A stretch of DNA of 64,000 bases from Muscardinus avellanarius (lineage: Eukaryota; Chordata; Mammalia; Rodentia; Gliridae). Numbering within the stretch: the stretch's first letter is position 1; the number at the start of each line of letters is the position of its first letter. The notes beneath the pieces are model-generated. The model had not been told where the DNA came from. It searched no databases and saw only the letters and a list, made by a program, of their open reading frames with translations. Below are positions 13,420 through 26,439 of this stretch, piece after piece. Location of the stretch: the NCBI GenBank assembly GCA_963383645.1, contig OY726564.1:114757415-114821414 (forward strand). Reading direction: 5' to 3'. A program made the translations under genes and the position numbers.

Positions 13420-14730
13420 TTTGTAAGAATTTGTTTCAGGTTATATAAATGTTATACAAATTCAGTCTTCTGCTTGCTGTGTGTCAGTTACATCTTTTAA
13501 GTTTATAAAACAAGCTCTAGATGTGGTTTATGTTTGCTGTAAGATTTTAACTTTTCACTACAAAGAGTGTTTAATTTTTCTTTCTAGGTATCCAAAAACC
13601 ATTGTTCTTGGAACATAACACAATATCAGATTGACTCATTGACTTTGCTGTTCCTAACTACCTTTTCATAACCAACAATAACCAGTTATTTTGGACTAGA
13701 ATTAGTTATTTTCAAGAAAAGACACTGTGTTTGGGTAATTCAGAGGTCCAGAATATATTATCTAAACATTAAGGATGCAAGTTAAATAGTATCAAATACT
13801 TAGTCCTTTAAATAAGTAGTAATTGTGTATGATAACAGATGGACATATAACCCTTTATCCTGGGTTAGCAGCAGGAGAGTACACTAAGGAGGCGCAGTGC
13901 AGGGCGGGGTCAGGTCCCAGGGTGATGCCAGCTGTAGGCAGAAAGGCCGCACCGCAGGAACAGCGCGGCAGTCACCTGGCGGCTTTGGTTCTCAGAGTCT
14001 TTCTGGATCAGGAAAGCATTTTTGGCTTTAATGATGCCCTTTTCCGTTCACGGTTTCTGTCTCTCCCAAGAACCCGCAAAACACTTTTGCCCTTTTTTAA
14101 AAAGGAAACTCACTGTTGAACTGTCTTGGATTTGGACCAGACTCCGCATCAGCAAGGTGCACCCCGACCCCCAGGGAGGGCAGAATAAGTGTCTACATGT
14201 TCCTTACGGAGGACCCGTCTTCATGTCTTAGTATTCTGGGAAGCCAGCTTCTCGCTACCTTAGAAAGACTCAAATAAGAGGAATTAGAGAAGCAAGTGTT
14301 GTTTCAGAGTGAATTTAATTGAAAAGATATTAACTCGCAGATAGAGTTGATCTTTCAGAATACTGAAAGACCTGTGGCCTCTGTTAGAGAACCTTCCAAA
14401 CTGATCATCATGTTCTAAATATTCCTTTAACAGCAAGTTCATCTGTGACACATGATGAGTAATTCTAAAACACTTGTTTTAGAGTCGGTTTCAGATTTTC
14501 TCCCTGGAAATTTTTCCCCAAGAAGCTCAGAAAATTAAACAAAATCCTCTTTACTGTGCTACACACAGTGTAGCTACACACGGTGCAGACACCCTTGGGT
14601 GACTGCATCAATGGGATTCGCCACAGTAGCCTAAAGACCTTAGGTTTGAAGAAGCAGAAACAGGCTCAGTGCTCACGGGTCAGTCTTGATTTCACTGATT
14701 AGGAAGTACAGGTTTTTGTCAAGAGTATAA
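13420..14730. other. Unique intronic sequence
   Basis: Nothing recognisable beyond non-coding sequence. The short frames at 13823-14231 lack splice context. Confidence 0.5.
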
Positions 14731-14948
14731 TTTAGCTGGGTGTGGTGGCGCACACTTGTGATCCCAGTACTTGGGAGGCTGAGACAGAAGGATCGCATGT
14801 TTGAGGACAGCCTCAGCAAGTAGTAAGACTCTGATCAATCTCACAAGACCTTGTTTATTTTCAGTAAAAATAAAGTAAAGCAGGCGGAGGGGTATAGCTC
14901 AGAGGTGGAATGCCCCTGGGTTCAATCTCCAGTACCCTACACGCATTT
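14731..14948 (+). mobile_element. B1-ID composite SINE
   Basis: Head agctgggtgtggtggcgcac, linker gaccttgtttattttcagta, and an ID-like half with an intact-looking A box (tatagctcagaggtgg) and B box (gggttcaatctcc). Confidence 0.9.
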
Positions 14949-14954
14949 TTAATT

Positions 14955-15146
14955 TATTTATTTTTTTTTTTGGTGGTACTGGGGTTCCTGGAAGTCCTTC
15001 TACCTCTGGGCTACACTCCCAGACCTATTTTATATTTTTGAAACAGGGTCTCTTACGCCAGCGCGCCTGGCTTTGAACCTGCGCGATCCTCCTGTCTCCG
15101 CCTCCCAAGCGTGGGGATTACAAGCGTGCGCCACCACACCCGGCAG
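14955..15146 (-). mobile_element. B1-ID composite SINE, tail-to-tail with the previous one
   Basis: Poly(T), then ggtggtactggggttcctgg, linker gaaacagggtctcttacgcc, and head gcgccaccacacccggc. It lies seven bases from the plus-oriented copy, so the two form an inverted pair. Confidence 0.9.
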
Positions 15147-17405
<2,259 letters not shown>

Positions 17406-17690
17406 TCCTCCCTCCGTGGGTGCTCTGGCCTAGGGCAATCTGTGTGTGTTTTGCTCTTGACCTAATAATGCATGTTGATACTCTTGTGGGTCTGTGTTTC
17501 TTCTTCCTCTGTGTTGCTAGCGATAGATGAGACCCAGCCCCGTCCTCTGTCAGTACAGTTGACGCTAACGCTGCTCATGCACCCAGCCATGAGACCCCGG
17601 TGACGGTGAAAAGCTACTAGACTGGAAAACAAATACTGCATTATGTACATTAAGTGACTAATTCCTATTAAAAAGAAGCGTACAGATGAA
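17406..17690 (+). other. KIFAP3: KIFAP3 3' untranslated region
   Basis: The stretch follows the KIFAP3 stop codon and contains no repeat that I recognise. It ends near a candidate poly(A) signal. The 3' limit is estimated at about 20 bases after that signal. Confidence 0.6.
17667..17672 (+). terminator. KIFAP3: Candidate KIFAP3 poly(A) signal (ATTAAA)
   Basis: ATTAAA, the second commonest mammalian polyadenylation hexamer, lies about 260 bases after the stop codon. No AATAAA occurs between the stop and this point. Use of the site is inferred. Confidence 0.5.
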
Positions 17691-18101
17691 TGGCCACGTC
17701 ACGTGTTTGCATTCATTGCATTCGCTGCGACTTACATACTTATCCACGCTCTGTGGATTTTTCACTCTTCTTTTGCAAATTCAGAAATTGTGATCCTCTG
17801 ACTTGGGCATGGACTGGTTTGCAATTACTTTATTGATGAAGGTAAGTTAATCTCATCTCTTAATGAGATTAATAAGGAATAATTGCTTCAGTGCTTGTGC
17901 ACTTCAGGTTACTAAAGGTTTACATTGGGCAATTTTAGAAATGCCATTTATAATGTATGTCTAATATCCTGGCCTTACCATATTTTGACTGAAAACTAAG
18001 GTCACACTTAACTGTACTGACTTGCTGAAAATTTTGAGGGAGATGAATTAAAATTTTCATAGGAATTTTGGAAAGATAAAATATCTTCAAAGAATCAGCC
18101 A
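17691..18101. other. Intergenic sequence downstream of KIFAP3
   Basis: Nothing recognisable. This begins the intergenic interval between KIFAP3 and SCYL3. Confidence 0.5.
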
Positions 18102-18222
18102 TGTGTATGTGTGTGTGCGTGTGTGTGTGTGCATGTGTGTGCGTGTGCGTGTGTGTGCGTGTGTGCGTGCATGCATGTGTGTGTGCATGTGTGCGTGCAT
18201 GCATGCGTTTGTGTGTGTGTGT
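18102..18222 (+). repeat. (TG)n with GTGC interruptions
   Basis: A compound TG/TGCG/TGCA tract ending at the tail of a reverse-oriented ID-like element. Confidence 0.95.
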
Positions 18223-18300
18223 ACTGCTGGGGATAGAACCCAGGACCTTGCAGGTGCTGGCACAAGCTCTGTCACTGCATAACACCCCTACCCCTACCCT
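18223..18300 (-). mobile_element. ID-like (tRNA-derived) SINE monomer
   Basis: Reverse complement of the ID body: ctgctggggatagaacccag, then acaagctctgtcactgc. It lacks a B1 half. The (TG)n at its 3' end represents the expanded tail. Confidence 0.7.
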
Positions 18301-18897
18301 CAGGGTTTGAACATTAAGTGGCAGAAGAGAGTGGAGTGTGATCCACGGAAGTGTTTATTTTTGTTTGTAGGATAGATAACTCAAAAGTACTACAGTTGGC
18401 ACCTGCCCGTCCTCCCTGCCCCGTACCATCCGGGTGAGCCATGGGCCGCTGTGACACTGACCTGTCCCCACCAGGTCCCACCAAGCCAAGGCTTCAGCCC
18501 AGGACCAACCAGCAGCAGGACAGCCGCTCGCCCATGGCCAGGAAGCCGACAGGATGTGGCCTCACAGCTCTGGCGCCAGCCCCACTGCCTCCCCCCGCCC
18601 CTTAGTCTGTCACAGGGATGCCACCTGCCACCCCAGGCCCACGGCATCCAGAGCAGAAGGGACAGCGGCACCTGCCGACTCCCTCACACTGGAGAGGAGC
18701 ATCCCTCAGCCCAGAGGGCAGCAGGAGGGTCCCGAATTTGACCAGAGGCAAATCCCACCCACAGAAAGCCAGCTGCTACCCTCCCTCCTGTGTAGCCATC
18801 AGTGGAACCAATCACTCTGCCCTCAAGGCCGCAGCACTTTAAAGAACTCCTGCATCTGGGAGCTCAGCCCGTTACATCCAAAGAAACAGTCACGAGA
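18301..18897. other. Intergenic, moderately GC-rich sequence
   Basis: Several overlapping short frames are present, but none has splice signals or a recognisable product. Confidence 0.45.
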
Positions 18898-18920
18898 AGC
18901 CCTTGAAAGTCAGGTGGCAG

Positions 18921-19025
18921 AGAGGACTTGGGAGGCTGAGACGGGAGGATCGTGAGTTTGAGGACAGCCTCAACAAGTAGGGCTGGAGGTAGAATGCTCC
19001 TGTGTTCAATCCCCAGCACCACAAG
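18921..19025 (+). mobile_element. Internally deleted B1-ID SINE
   Basis: The B1 part (cttgggaggctgagacggga) joins directly to the ID part (gggctggaggtagaatgctc, ttcaatccccagcaccac). The linker is missing. Confidence 0.75.
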
Positions 19026-19071
19026 AAGGGAGGGAGGGAGGGAGGGAGGGAGGGAGGGAGGGAGGGAGGGA
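19026..19071 (+). repeat. (GGGA)n microsatellite
   Basis: About eleven agggaggg units at the 3' tail of the preceding SINE. Confidence 0.95.
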
Positions 19072-19508
19072 AAGCGATGTGGCAAGAGGTGGAGCTGCTG
19101 CAAGGAGGAAGTCAGAAGTGATGGTTTAGAGATGGCAGATGAGTACGAAACTTGGGGTCAGAACTGAAGGGAGAGGAGGAAGCCAGGCCGTGGCTCAGCG
19201 CTGAGGCTCCCCACTCAGACAGACAGGAGCCCTTGAAAGTCAGGTGGCAGAACCAGGCGTGGGAGAGAGGACTTGGGGGCCGAGACGGGAGGATCGTGAG
19301 TCTGAGCCACAGTTCCTGACATGAGCCAGTGCAAGCTCCCTAAGGCCCTGGGTTTAAGATCTGCAAGACACAGGAGGGGCCTGGATCCATATAAAACGCG
19401 CAGACAGTAAGATGCCAGACACTCTAAAAATGGAAAACAAGAAATTTACCCATCTAGCCTGGGCTTTGAGAAAGAAAAGAAACCCCCACTACTCCATGTT
19501 TGTACTTT

Positions 19509-19702
19509 TTTTTTTTTTTTTTTTTTTTTTTGGTGCTGGTGCAGGGGAGTGAGCCCAGGGACATTTCCAAGCTACACCTCCAGCCCTTTTTATTTATTAT
19601 TTTGAAACAGGGTCTCCCTGAGTTGTTGAGGTTGGCCCTAAACCTGTGCTTTCTCTTGTCCCAGCCCCCGTAATCACAGCTGTGCATCACCATGCCTCAC
19701 TA
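19509..19702 (-). mobile_element. B1-ID composite SINE
   Basis: A long poly(T), the ID tail with cagggacatttccaagctac, linker ttttgaaacagggtctccct, and a diverged B1 head. Confidence 0.8.
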
Positions 19703-19924
19703 AAAACCCTATTTCCAAATAAGGTTACATTTTGAGGTAGTAGGGTTAAAACGTTACTATCTCCTGGGGGACAAAGTTCAACATGAAACTATTCATGTGA
19801 GTCATGTAGAAATATATTACTTGGGCTTCCAGGAAAATACATGCTGTTGGCATCTTATGATTCAAAAAGTTCAAAACCTGTGATAAAGAGAAAATCTTAA
19901 AAATAGAGGTTTTCTGATAGAGGA

Positions 19925-20890
19925 CTAACATCTAGAATACACAAAGCACTTAAAAGCCTTAAACTAAAAAAACAAATAACCAGTCAATAAGTGGGCAATT
20001 GAACTAAAGAGACACTTCATAGAAGAAGAAATACAAATGGCCAATAAATACCTAAAAAAATATTGAACATCACTAGCCATCAGGGAGATGCCAATCAAAA
20101 CTACACTGAGATTCCATCTAACCCCATCCAGAGTGGCAGTCATCAAGAATACAAACAACAGTCAGTGGTGGTGCGGATGTGGGGAAATAGGAACTCTTCT
20201 ACGCTGTTGGTGGGTTTGCAAGTCAGTATAGCCACTGTGGAGATCGGTGTGGAGATTTCTAGAAAACTGGGAATGGATCCACCGTATGATCCAGCTCTGC
20301 AACTCCTGGGATCCTTCCAAGAGACTGGCATCAGAATAGTATAGTAAGGCATATCTGTGCTTGTAGCAACACAATTCACAAAGCCAAATTAAGAAACTAA
20401 TGGAACCTAGGTGTCCATTAACAGAGGGATGGATTACACCACGATGGGACAGACTGTACACAGTGGGGTTCTACTCAGCAATAAAGAGCAAAATTATGCC
20501 ATTTATAGGAAAGTGGATGGACCCGGAGAACATTGTGTTAAATGAGACCAGCCAGTCACAGGAGGTGAAGGGCCATATGTCTGCTCTCCTGCGCAGATGC
20601 TAGGAAGTAACTGGGACACAGAGCCACTCAGATAGTGGAGGAGAGCCTCCAGTGCAGCGAGGAGGGGCCTGGGGAGGTGAGAGGAACTGCTGAAGGGAGC
20701 GCCTCTGCTGATGCTGGGTACGTGTGTGAATTTCCCGTGCCTGTCGCAGTGTGGTGTGTGGTGAAGGAAGAGTGAGGAGGGCGCCGGGGAGGAGCTCAAC
20801 GAGTGCCGTGTGCGTGTACGTCTCTGTCACTGAACTACATTAGGATGTGAGGCTCCGATGCACCAATAAAATTATAAAAAAAAGATTTTA
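19925..20890 (+). mobile_element. LINE-1 3' end (end of ORF2 plus 3' UTR)
   Basis: The segment follows the usual L1 3' course: ccaataaatacct, catcactagccatcaggg, gatgccaatcaaaactacac, then acgctgttggtgggtttgca, accgtatgatccagc, taggtgtccattaacagagg and ttctactcagcaataaagag. It closes with aataaaattataaaaaaaag. Frames are broken, so it is an inactive 5'-truncated copy. Confidence 0.85.
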
Positions 20891-20999
20891 AAAAGCAAAG
20901 AGATTTTTAAAAAATAAAGCACCATACACAGAAGAAAGGATGTGAACAAGAAGGCGGCGCAGCATCTTTAAGGCACTGGAGCACCAGCAGCCGCCTGCA

Positions 21000-21535
21000 G
21001 CCCACACCCGTGTGATGGGCCACTTGATGTGTCATCGTGATGGCGTGGACAGCGTCGTTCCTGGCTGTGTCCATGAGGGTGTTCCCGGAAGAAGTGAGCA
21101 CTTGAGTCAGTAGAGTGGGCAAAGGAGGCCCACCGTCACCGTGTGGATGGCGCTGAGGGCCAGCCTGAAGAGCACTGAGCCAAGGAAGAGACTTCTCGAC
21201 TCCCCACTCTTCTAGAGCTCAGATATCAGAGCTACTGCTGAGTGGATTACACCACCGGCCCCTTCTCTCCCCCTGGTCTCTGGCCTTTGACCTCAAACCG
21301 GAGTTACACGACTACCTCCTCTGGCCCTTGGGCCTTTGAACTCAGACTGAACTCTGTCACCAGCCTTCCTAATCTTCCAGTCTGCAGACGGCACACTGAA
21401 CTGAAAAATGGGACTTCTTGGCCTCCATAATACCGTGAACCAAGCAATTCCCCTAAGAAATATAGATCTCATATATCATCTATCTTTCCTGATGGTTCTG
21501 TTTCTCTGGAGAACCCTAATACACCCAGGAAAAAC
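21000..21535 (+). mobile_element. Solo LTR, ERVL/MaLR-like
   Basis: The order matches a well-known mammalian LTR type: tgtccatgagggtgttcccg, a middle with several cctttgac/cctttgaactc motifs, ctgcagacggcacactgaac, gggacttcttggcctccat, and an end with ggttctgtttctctggagaa and ccctaataca. No internal retroviral genes are present. The exact family is not settled. Confidence 0.6.
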
Positions 21536-21672
21536 ATCTTTAAAAATGAAGGTTAAATACATTTTTAGAACATAGAAAAGATGAGAGAAATCCCTAGCAG
21601 ATCCGTGGTACATAATTGTCAAATGAAGTGTCCTAGGCCGAAGAAAACTGACACCAGATGAAATATGGATCC

Positions 21673-21717
21673 AGGAGGAGAAGGAGGAGGAAGAGGGGGA
21701 GGAGGAGGAGGAAAGAC
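21673..21717 (+). repeat. (GGA)n-rich tract
   Basis: A purine-rich GGA run. A similar GGA run resumes at 21906 after the inserted SINE. Confidence 0.9.
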
Positions 21718-21903
21718 AGGCGTGATTCACGCTTATAATCCTAGTACTTGGGAGGCTGAGATAGGAGGATCGCAGGTTGGAAGCCAGCCTCAGCAAGTAG
21801 CAAGACTCATCAACCTAGGGAGATCCTGTTTCTAAATAAAATAGGGCCAGGGGTGTAGCTCAGAGGTAGAATGCCCCTGGGCTCAATCCCCAGCACCACA
21901 ATA
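21718..21903 (+). mobile_element. B1-ID composite SINE inside a GGA tract
   Basis: Head gacaggcgtgattcacgctt, linker gatcctgtttctaaataaaa, ID half with gtgtagctcagaggtagaatg and tcaatccccagcaccac. Confidence 0.9.
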
Positions 21904-22293
21904 GAGGAGGAGGAGGAGAGGGAAGAATGGTAGTTATATCAGCAGATACTTTCTTTCTTCCTGTCTTAAAGCTCCTCCCATGAATCCCTTCTTAAAGCAC
22001 AGAGAGAAAAGTGGGAAGGCGGGAGGGGAAAGAAAGTAAAACAGAGAAGGACGAAGTGTAAGAAAAGAGCCAAATGGCCATGTGGCTGGTGACCGTCCTC
22101 CAGACCAAATCCTAATTCTCAGAGCTCAGCAGACTTTTTTTTTTTAAGAAAATGAATTTCTTCTCAAAAGAGAAAATAAATGCACCAGAATGCAGAGTTC
22201 CACCCTAGCTGAGATTTGAGGTAACTGTCTCTCTGATCTAATAGTAGAAATAAAATGATACTTTCTCAAATCCCATCAAATCCATTCACCATG

Positions 22294-22452
22294 CAGTGGT
22301 CCCCAGCGTTGGCTTATATGCGAGTCACCAGAGGGCTACCCAGGCTGCACCCCAGTGTGTGTGACCCAGTGGGCCTGAGATGAGCCCCCCACACCTGTAT
22401 TTCTAACAGGTTGCCAGGTGATGGGCCAAGGGCCACACTTTGAGAACCAGTG
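22294..22452. mobile_element. MER5-like non-autonomous DNA transposon
   Basis: The ends are imperfect inverted repeats: cagtggtccccagcgttggc on the left and cacactttgagaaccagtg on the right. The inside has gagtcaccag and ccaggtgatgggcc, as in MER5 hAT-Charlie elements. Confidence 0.7.
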
Positions 22453-22870
22453 CAGTGATCCATGGCACCGGATATATTTTTTCTGCTAATCTGCACTCCA
22501 CAGAATCATCTCAGAGGCGTTTCCAAGCGTGCTGGTGACCAGACCCAACTCACATTAAAGCGCTCATGTTCAGCCAGAGTCAAGAATTACTAGTTTATAG
22601 GCAACTAGCTGGTAGGTATATCCTTGGTACCTGAAAGCATTATTGACATAAAAGTAAACAGCAGAAAGCCAGCTTGAGACTTAGAAGCACACAATATGTA
22701 GTACACACAAGACCAGCTGTCCCAGAAGTTACACCCAATGATTGCTGAGTGGCACAGCTTGCCAAAAACATTGTCATTATTCCTACTACAATTAATGGGT
22801 AACACCACAATGTAGCCAAGATTGTCACAAAAGGGCAAATATAACTTTTGATCATTATATTAATGTCTTC

Positions 22871-23070
22871 TTTTTTTTTTTTTTTTTTTGCAGTACTGGG
22901 GATAGAACCCAGGGGCATTCTACCTCCAAGCTACACCTCCAGCCCCATTTCATTTTTTATTTTGAAACAGGGTCTCACTAAGTTGCTGAGACTGGCCATG
23001 AACCTGTGATCCTCCCGTCTCAGCCTCTCAAGTACTGAGATTACAGGGCTGTGCCACCGTGCCTGGCTTA
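22871..23070 (-). mobile_element. B1-ID composite SINE
   Basis: Poly(T), cagtactggggatagaaccc, linker ttttgaaacagggtctcact, and head gctgtgccaccgtgcctggc. Confidence 0.88.
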
Positions 23071-23339
23071 GCGTTTTATTTATTTGTTTTTTTAGTTTGC
23101 TCATTCTCAGCAGATGTGAGGCATCTAGTTCCTCGGATAACCATTTGCGCCTTGGCTTCTGCACTCCCCACACACACACACACACACATACACATACTTA
23201 TGTTTCTTTCGGGCAGTGCTTTCTCTAGCAATCCAACCACTAGTCCTGCTAAGTGGTCCTTCAGTGGGGGGATGGATCAGCAGACCAAGCGTGCTAACCA
23301 CAGGTTATGACGGTGCTGCTGCTGAAGCAGGGCATCTCC

Positions 23340-23530
23340 TCTTACAGGGTTTTGTCCAGCAGAGTTTGACTAATGAAGTCCAAGGACTAAATGAAGGGTA
23401 TAGAAATATGGAAGTTTATTTTAAGTCAGGGAAAGAGAGAAGACAAAACAGCCCCTACCCCGCATGGGGAGCAGGGTGTCCTTGAAAGAGAGGCACTCTG
23501 GAAGCTCTTGGAAAGTGGCTTTCAACCTTC
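23340..23530 (-). mobile_element. LTR-like fragment related to 49780-49930
   Basis: It contains gggtatagaaatatggaagtttattttaag and tcagggaaagagagaagacaa (split here), which recur with substitutions at 49824-49865. The reverse complement carries an aaaataaactt poly(A)-like motif, as expected of an R/U5 boundary. The family is uncertain. Confidence 0.45.
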
Positions 23531-23572
23531 CTGAGGTCCCCATCTCTCTTTTATCTTTTCATTTCTTTTTTC

Positions 23573-23663
23573 TTTCTTTCTTTTTTATTTTATTTTATTT
23601 TTGCGAAACTGGGAATGGAACCCAGGAGCATTCTACATTTGAGCTACACCCCCAACCCTATTT
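23573..23663 (-). mobile_element. ID-like half of a SINE
   Basis: aaactgggaatggaacccag followed by gcattctacatttgagctac, bounded by T-rich sequence. Confidence 0.7.
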
Positions 23664-23700
23664 ATTTTATTTATTTATTTGTTTATTTGTTTATTTATTT

Positions 23701-23890
23701 TGCAGTACTGGGGATGGAAACCAGGGGCTTTCTACCTCCAAGCTACACCCCAGTCATGTTTTTTATTCTTTTATTTTGAAACAGGGTCTCACTGAGTTGG
23801 CAAAGGGCCTCACTACTTACCTGAGGCTGGCCTTGAACCATGATCCTCCTGTCTCAGCCTCCCAAATACTGGGATTACACCTGGCCCCCA
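23701..23890 (-). mobile_element. B1-ID composite SINE
   Basis: gcagtactggggatggaaac, linker gaaacagggtctcactgagt, and head ctgggattacacctggccc. Confidence 0.85.
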
Positions 23891-24239
23891 TTTGTTCTTT
23901 TATGATTGGTCAGAACTGGGTCTGGGCTGGTGGGCCAGGTCTCCTGGAGCCCACCGGCCTCTCAGCCCCCCACCTCACAGAAGGCGACAGAGAGGCCCCT
24001 CCTGTTCCCAGGTCCTCTGCCTCACCTGACCACAAGCTGCCCTTTTGTCCCCACTCGAAATCCTGCGAGCTGTTTCCTTTTAGCAGTGGCCTCCTCTTGA
24101 GCCTGGGCGATGGCTCGCCCTCAGGGCTTGTGTTTGCTCTGCCACGTCCTTGAGAGAGTAAGAGTTCAGCTGTTTCCTTCAAGCACCACGGTTATGTCAT
24201 ACGGGTCAATATCTGGCCATCACTGTGCAAAGTTTAATC

Positions 24240-24380
24240 TGATCGAATGGGCATCCCACCTCCAAGCTTTACCCCACGCCCTGGTTTTTTCTTTGTTTTG
24301 AAATAAGGTCTTGCAAGGTTGCCGAGAGTCTTACTAAGTTGTAGAAGCTTTGTTGCTATGGCTGTAGGTACCAGACCCAG
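24240..24380 (-). mobile_element. Degenerate B1-ID SINE remnant
   Basis: cccacctccaagctttaccc and ttttgaaataaggtcttgca retain the tail and linker of the family. The head is unrecognisable. Confidence 0.45.
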
Positions 24381-24599
24381 GAGACTTCCCAGCTATTCAA
24401 GCTCTAACTAGATAGAAAACAGTTGTCTTTCTTGGGGTATACATTAGTCTGTGTCCTCTGGAATTCCGTGCATCAGAATCCCACTGCCCCTTCCCTAGTC
24501 CCACCCCAATGCTAAGGTCCAAACCCCACATTGAGTCGTACCTCTGAAGGGCTCCCTGGGATTGGTGAGGTCGGCTGTTCTACTGGGTCTTGTATCAGC

Positions 24600-24700
24600 C
24601 AGAGTCATCCGGAAAAGAATTGCCACGATGAGGTGAAGTTTATTTTAAGATGAGCTCTCACACAGTTGTGGGGCCTGCCGAAGAAATCTCAAAAAGCTGT
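24600..24700 (-). mobile_element. LTR-like fragment split by a SINE
   Basis: cagagtcatccggaaaagaa and gatgaggtgaagtttatttt resemble the R/U5 end of a reverse-oriented LTR. The sequence resumes after the SINE at about 24913. The call is weak. Confidence 0.35.
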
Positions 24701-24705
24701 TTCTG

Positions 24706-24912
24706 CCAGGCGCAATAGCCCACACCTGTAGTCCTAGTACTTGGGAGGCTGAGACAAGAGGAGCCCAGGTTGGAGGACAGCCTCAGCAATGTAGTGAGAC
24801 TCAGCAACATAGCAAGACCTTGTTTCCAAACACAAAATGAAAAGGGCTGAGGATGTAGTTTAAAGGTAGAATGGGTTTAATCCCCAGTACCATGAATAAA
24901 CAAAAACAAAAA
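24706..24912 (+). mobile_element. B1-ID composite SINE with target-site duplication
   Basis: Head gccaggcgcaatagcccaca, linker gaccttgtttccaaacacaa, tail aatccccagtaccatg. The flanks are aaaaagctgtttctg and aaaaaagctatttcctg, a slightly decayed target-site duplication. Confidence 0.85.
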
Positions 24913-25467
24913 AGCTATTTCCTGTGTGTCTTGAAGAGACAGAAATTGCTGTAGTTCCACTGGGCTTGCAGTTGGGAAAGGAATAGGAAACCGTTCCAAG
25001 AAACCAAAATGGGCTCAGAGTAAGGAAAAGCGGTGTTTCAGATTTGCTAAGGATGGCGAGTGCCACCGGCGTTTCATAGCTCCCCTCTCTGAACACAAGT
25101 GCCCTCCTGGTTACCTTGTGTCCTTCCTGGTTACCTTGTCTCTGTCTCATCAGGGTATAGCAACAGAGGCAGGAGTTGGCAGGTAACTTCTGGTTTACAC
25201 GTTTCTGGATCAAGAGGAGTGTGGAAGAGAACCTGGAGACCCTCAAGGGGCCCCTCACGGCATCCCAGCACGGCCTGGATGCTGAGACCCTGCATGTTGA
25301 GCCAGAGTGCAATTCCATAATAGCACAAGACTTTGGGAAGAGAGAGTGAATGTAATGTAATTTTCCTGTGGTCAGAAAGCAAACAATCCTGGTGATACAG
25401 AATTGATTGGAAACAATGGTTAGTGGTATTCTTCATCTCCCCAAGAGATGAACTCTGTATCTGCCCA

Positions 25468-25545
25468 CTTTTTTTTTTTTCTATCTGTGAAACTGGGGAT
25501 TGAATCCAGGGGCATTCTACCTCTGAGCTACACCTTGGCCTCTTC
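25468..25545 (-). mobile_element. ID-like SINE monomer
   Basis: Poly(T), aactggggattgaatccagg and ggcattctacctctgagcta. There is no B1 half. Confidence 0.75.
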
Positions 25546-25551
25546 ATTTAG

Positions 25552-25587
25552 GTATGTATGTATGTATGTATGTATGTATGTATGTAT
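25552..25587 (+). repeat. (TATG)n microsatellite
   Basis: About eight tatg units followed by a tact/ttac tract. Confidence 0.95.
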
Positions 25588-25634
25588 TTACTTATTTACT
25601 TACTTACGAAAGCAGTGAACTATTGTTTCGAGGC

Positions 25635-25850
25635 TTGGCATGTTGGCCTTATTGGGGTGAGTCTTCAACTCAGGAACTCCAGATGGAAGGGGTCCTTGGC
25701 TAACATGTTGGAAAAGAATTTCAGCACATGCTAGTCAGAGACATGGACAGAGGTTTATTTGGGAGGAAAGGGGGAAAATACACATTTAAGAGAGAACACA
25801 GGCCACCTCAAGATGAGAAAGTCCATCTTACAAAATTGAATGGCCCTTGA
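25635..25850 (-). mobile_element. LTR fragment (R-U5 part), inverted relative to 27045-27215
   Basis: The reverse complement carries ctcatcttgaggtggcc, gtgttctctcttaaatgtg, cccaaataaacctctgtcc, tagccaaggacccc and gttgaagactcacccc, in the same order as the plus-strand LTR ending near 27215. No retroviral genes lie between the two. Confidence 0.75.
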
Positions 25851-25910
25851 CATATTAATTGCAGCACGGGGGAGGTGGGACTGTACAATTATTAAAACAA
25901 TTTATGTGGG

Positions 25911-26110
25911 CCGGGCGTGGTGGTGTACGCTTGTAATCCCCACGCTTGGGAGGCAGAGACAGGAGGGAGGATGGCGCAGGTCCGAAGCCAGCCGCGCTGG
26001 CTTAGGAGACCCTGTTTCCAAAAATAAAATAGGTCTGGTAGTGTAGCCCGGAGATAGACGGGCTTCCAGGAACCCCAGTACCACCAAAAAAAAAAAAAAA
26101 AAAAAAAAAA
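25911..26110 (+). mobile_element. B1-ID composite SINE (ccaggaaccccagtacc subfamily)
   Basis: Head gggccgggcgtggtggtgta, middle agccagccgcgctggcttag, tail ttccaggaaccccagtacca, and a long poly(A). This subfamily looks among the least diverged in the window. Confidence 0.92.
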
Positions 26111-26439
26111 CTATGTTTATATTCCTGATAATTCCAAAAATTTGTCTTCTAAATTGCAAGACCTTCTCTCCCAAATTAATTTCTGACTCAAGTTTCAATG
26201 ACTTACTCACCTCCTGGTTTTCTGGAACATTGATGGAAAAAGGTCCTCATTTTCTTAGCTGGTATACTTTGCATAGGAATACTTCTCTGCTTTTTTATTT
26301 ACTGTTGTTGTGGGCTAATATCTCACATGCCCTTGCCTTCTCTACTCGGATATCAAAAAGCAATGATTTTACAACCAGCAAACCCTGACTTTCCTATGTC
26401 TCCTCAGATCAGTTAAAAAGAGACTTCCTATCCCTGGCC

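Larger units (their letters stand above)
18898..19310 (+). repeat. Short local duplication carrying SINE fragments
   Basis: The string ccttgaaagtcaggtggcag occurs at 18901-18920 and again at 19231-19250. Each copy is followed by agaggacttggg and a B1-like gagacgggaggatcgtgag. The second copy has about 16 extra bases including ccaggcgtggg, part of the SINE head that the first copy lacks. Confidence 0.7.

Noticed and set aside
14880..14930. tRNA-like sequences with A and B boxes
   Set aside because: These are the ID-derived right halves of SINEs. They lack a full cloverleaf and recur dozens of times.
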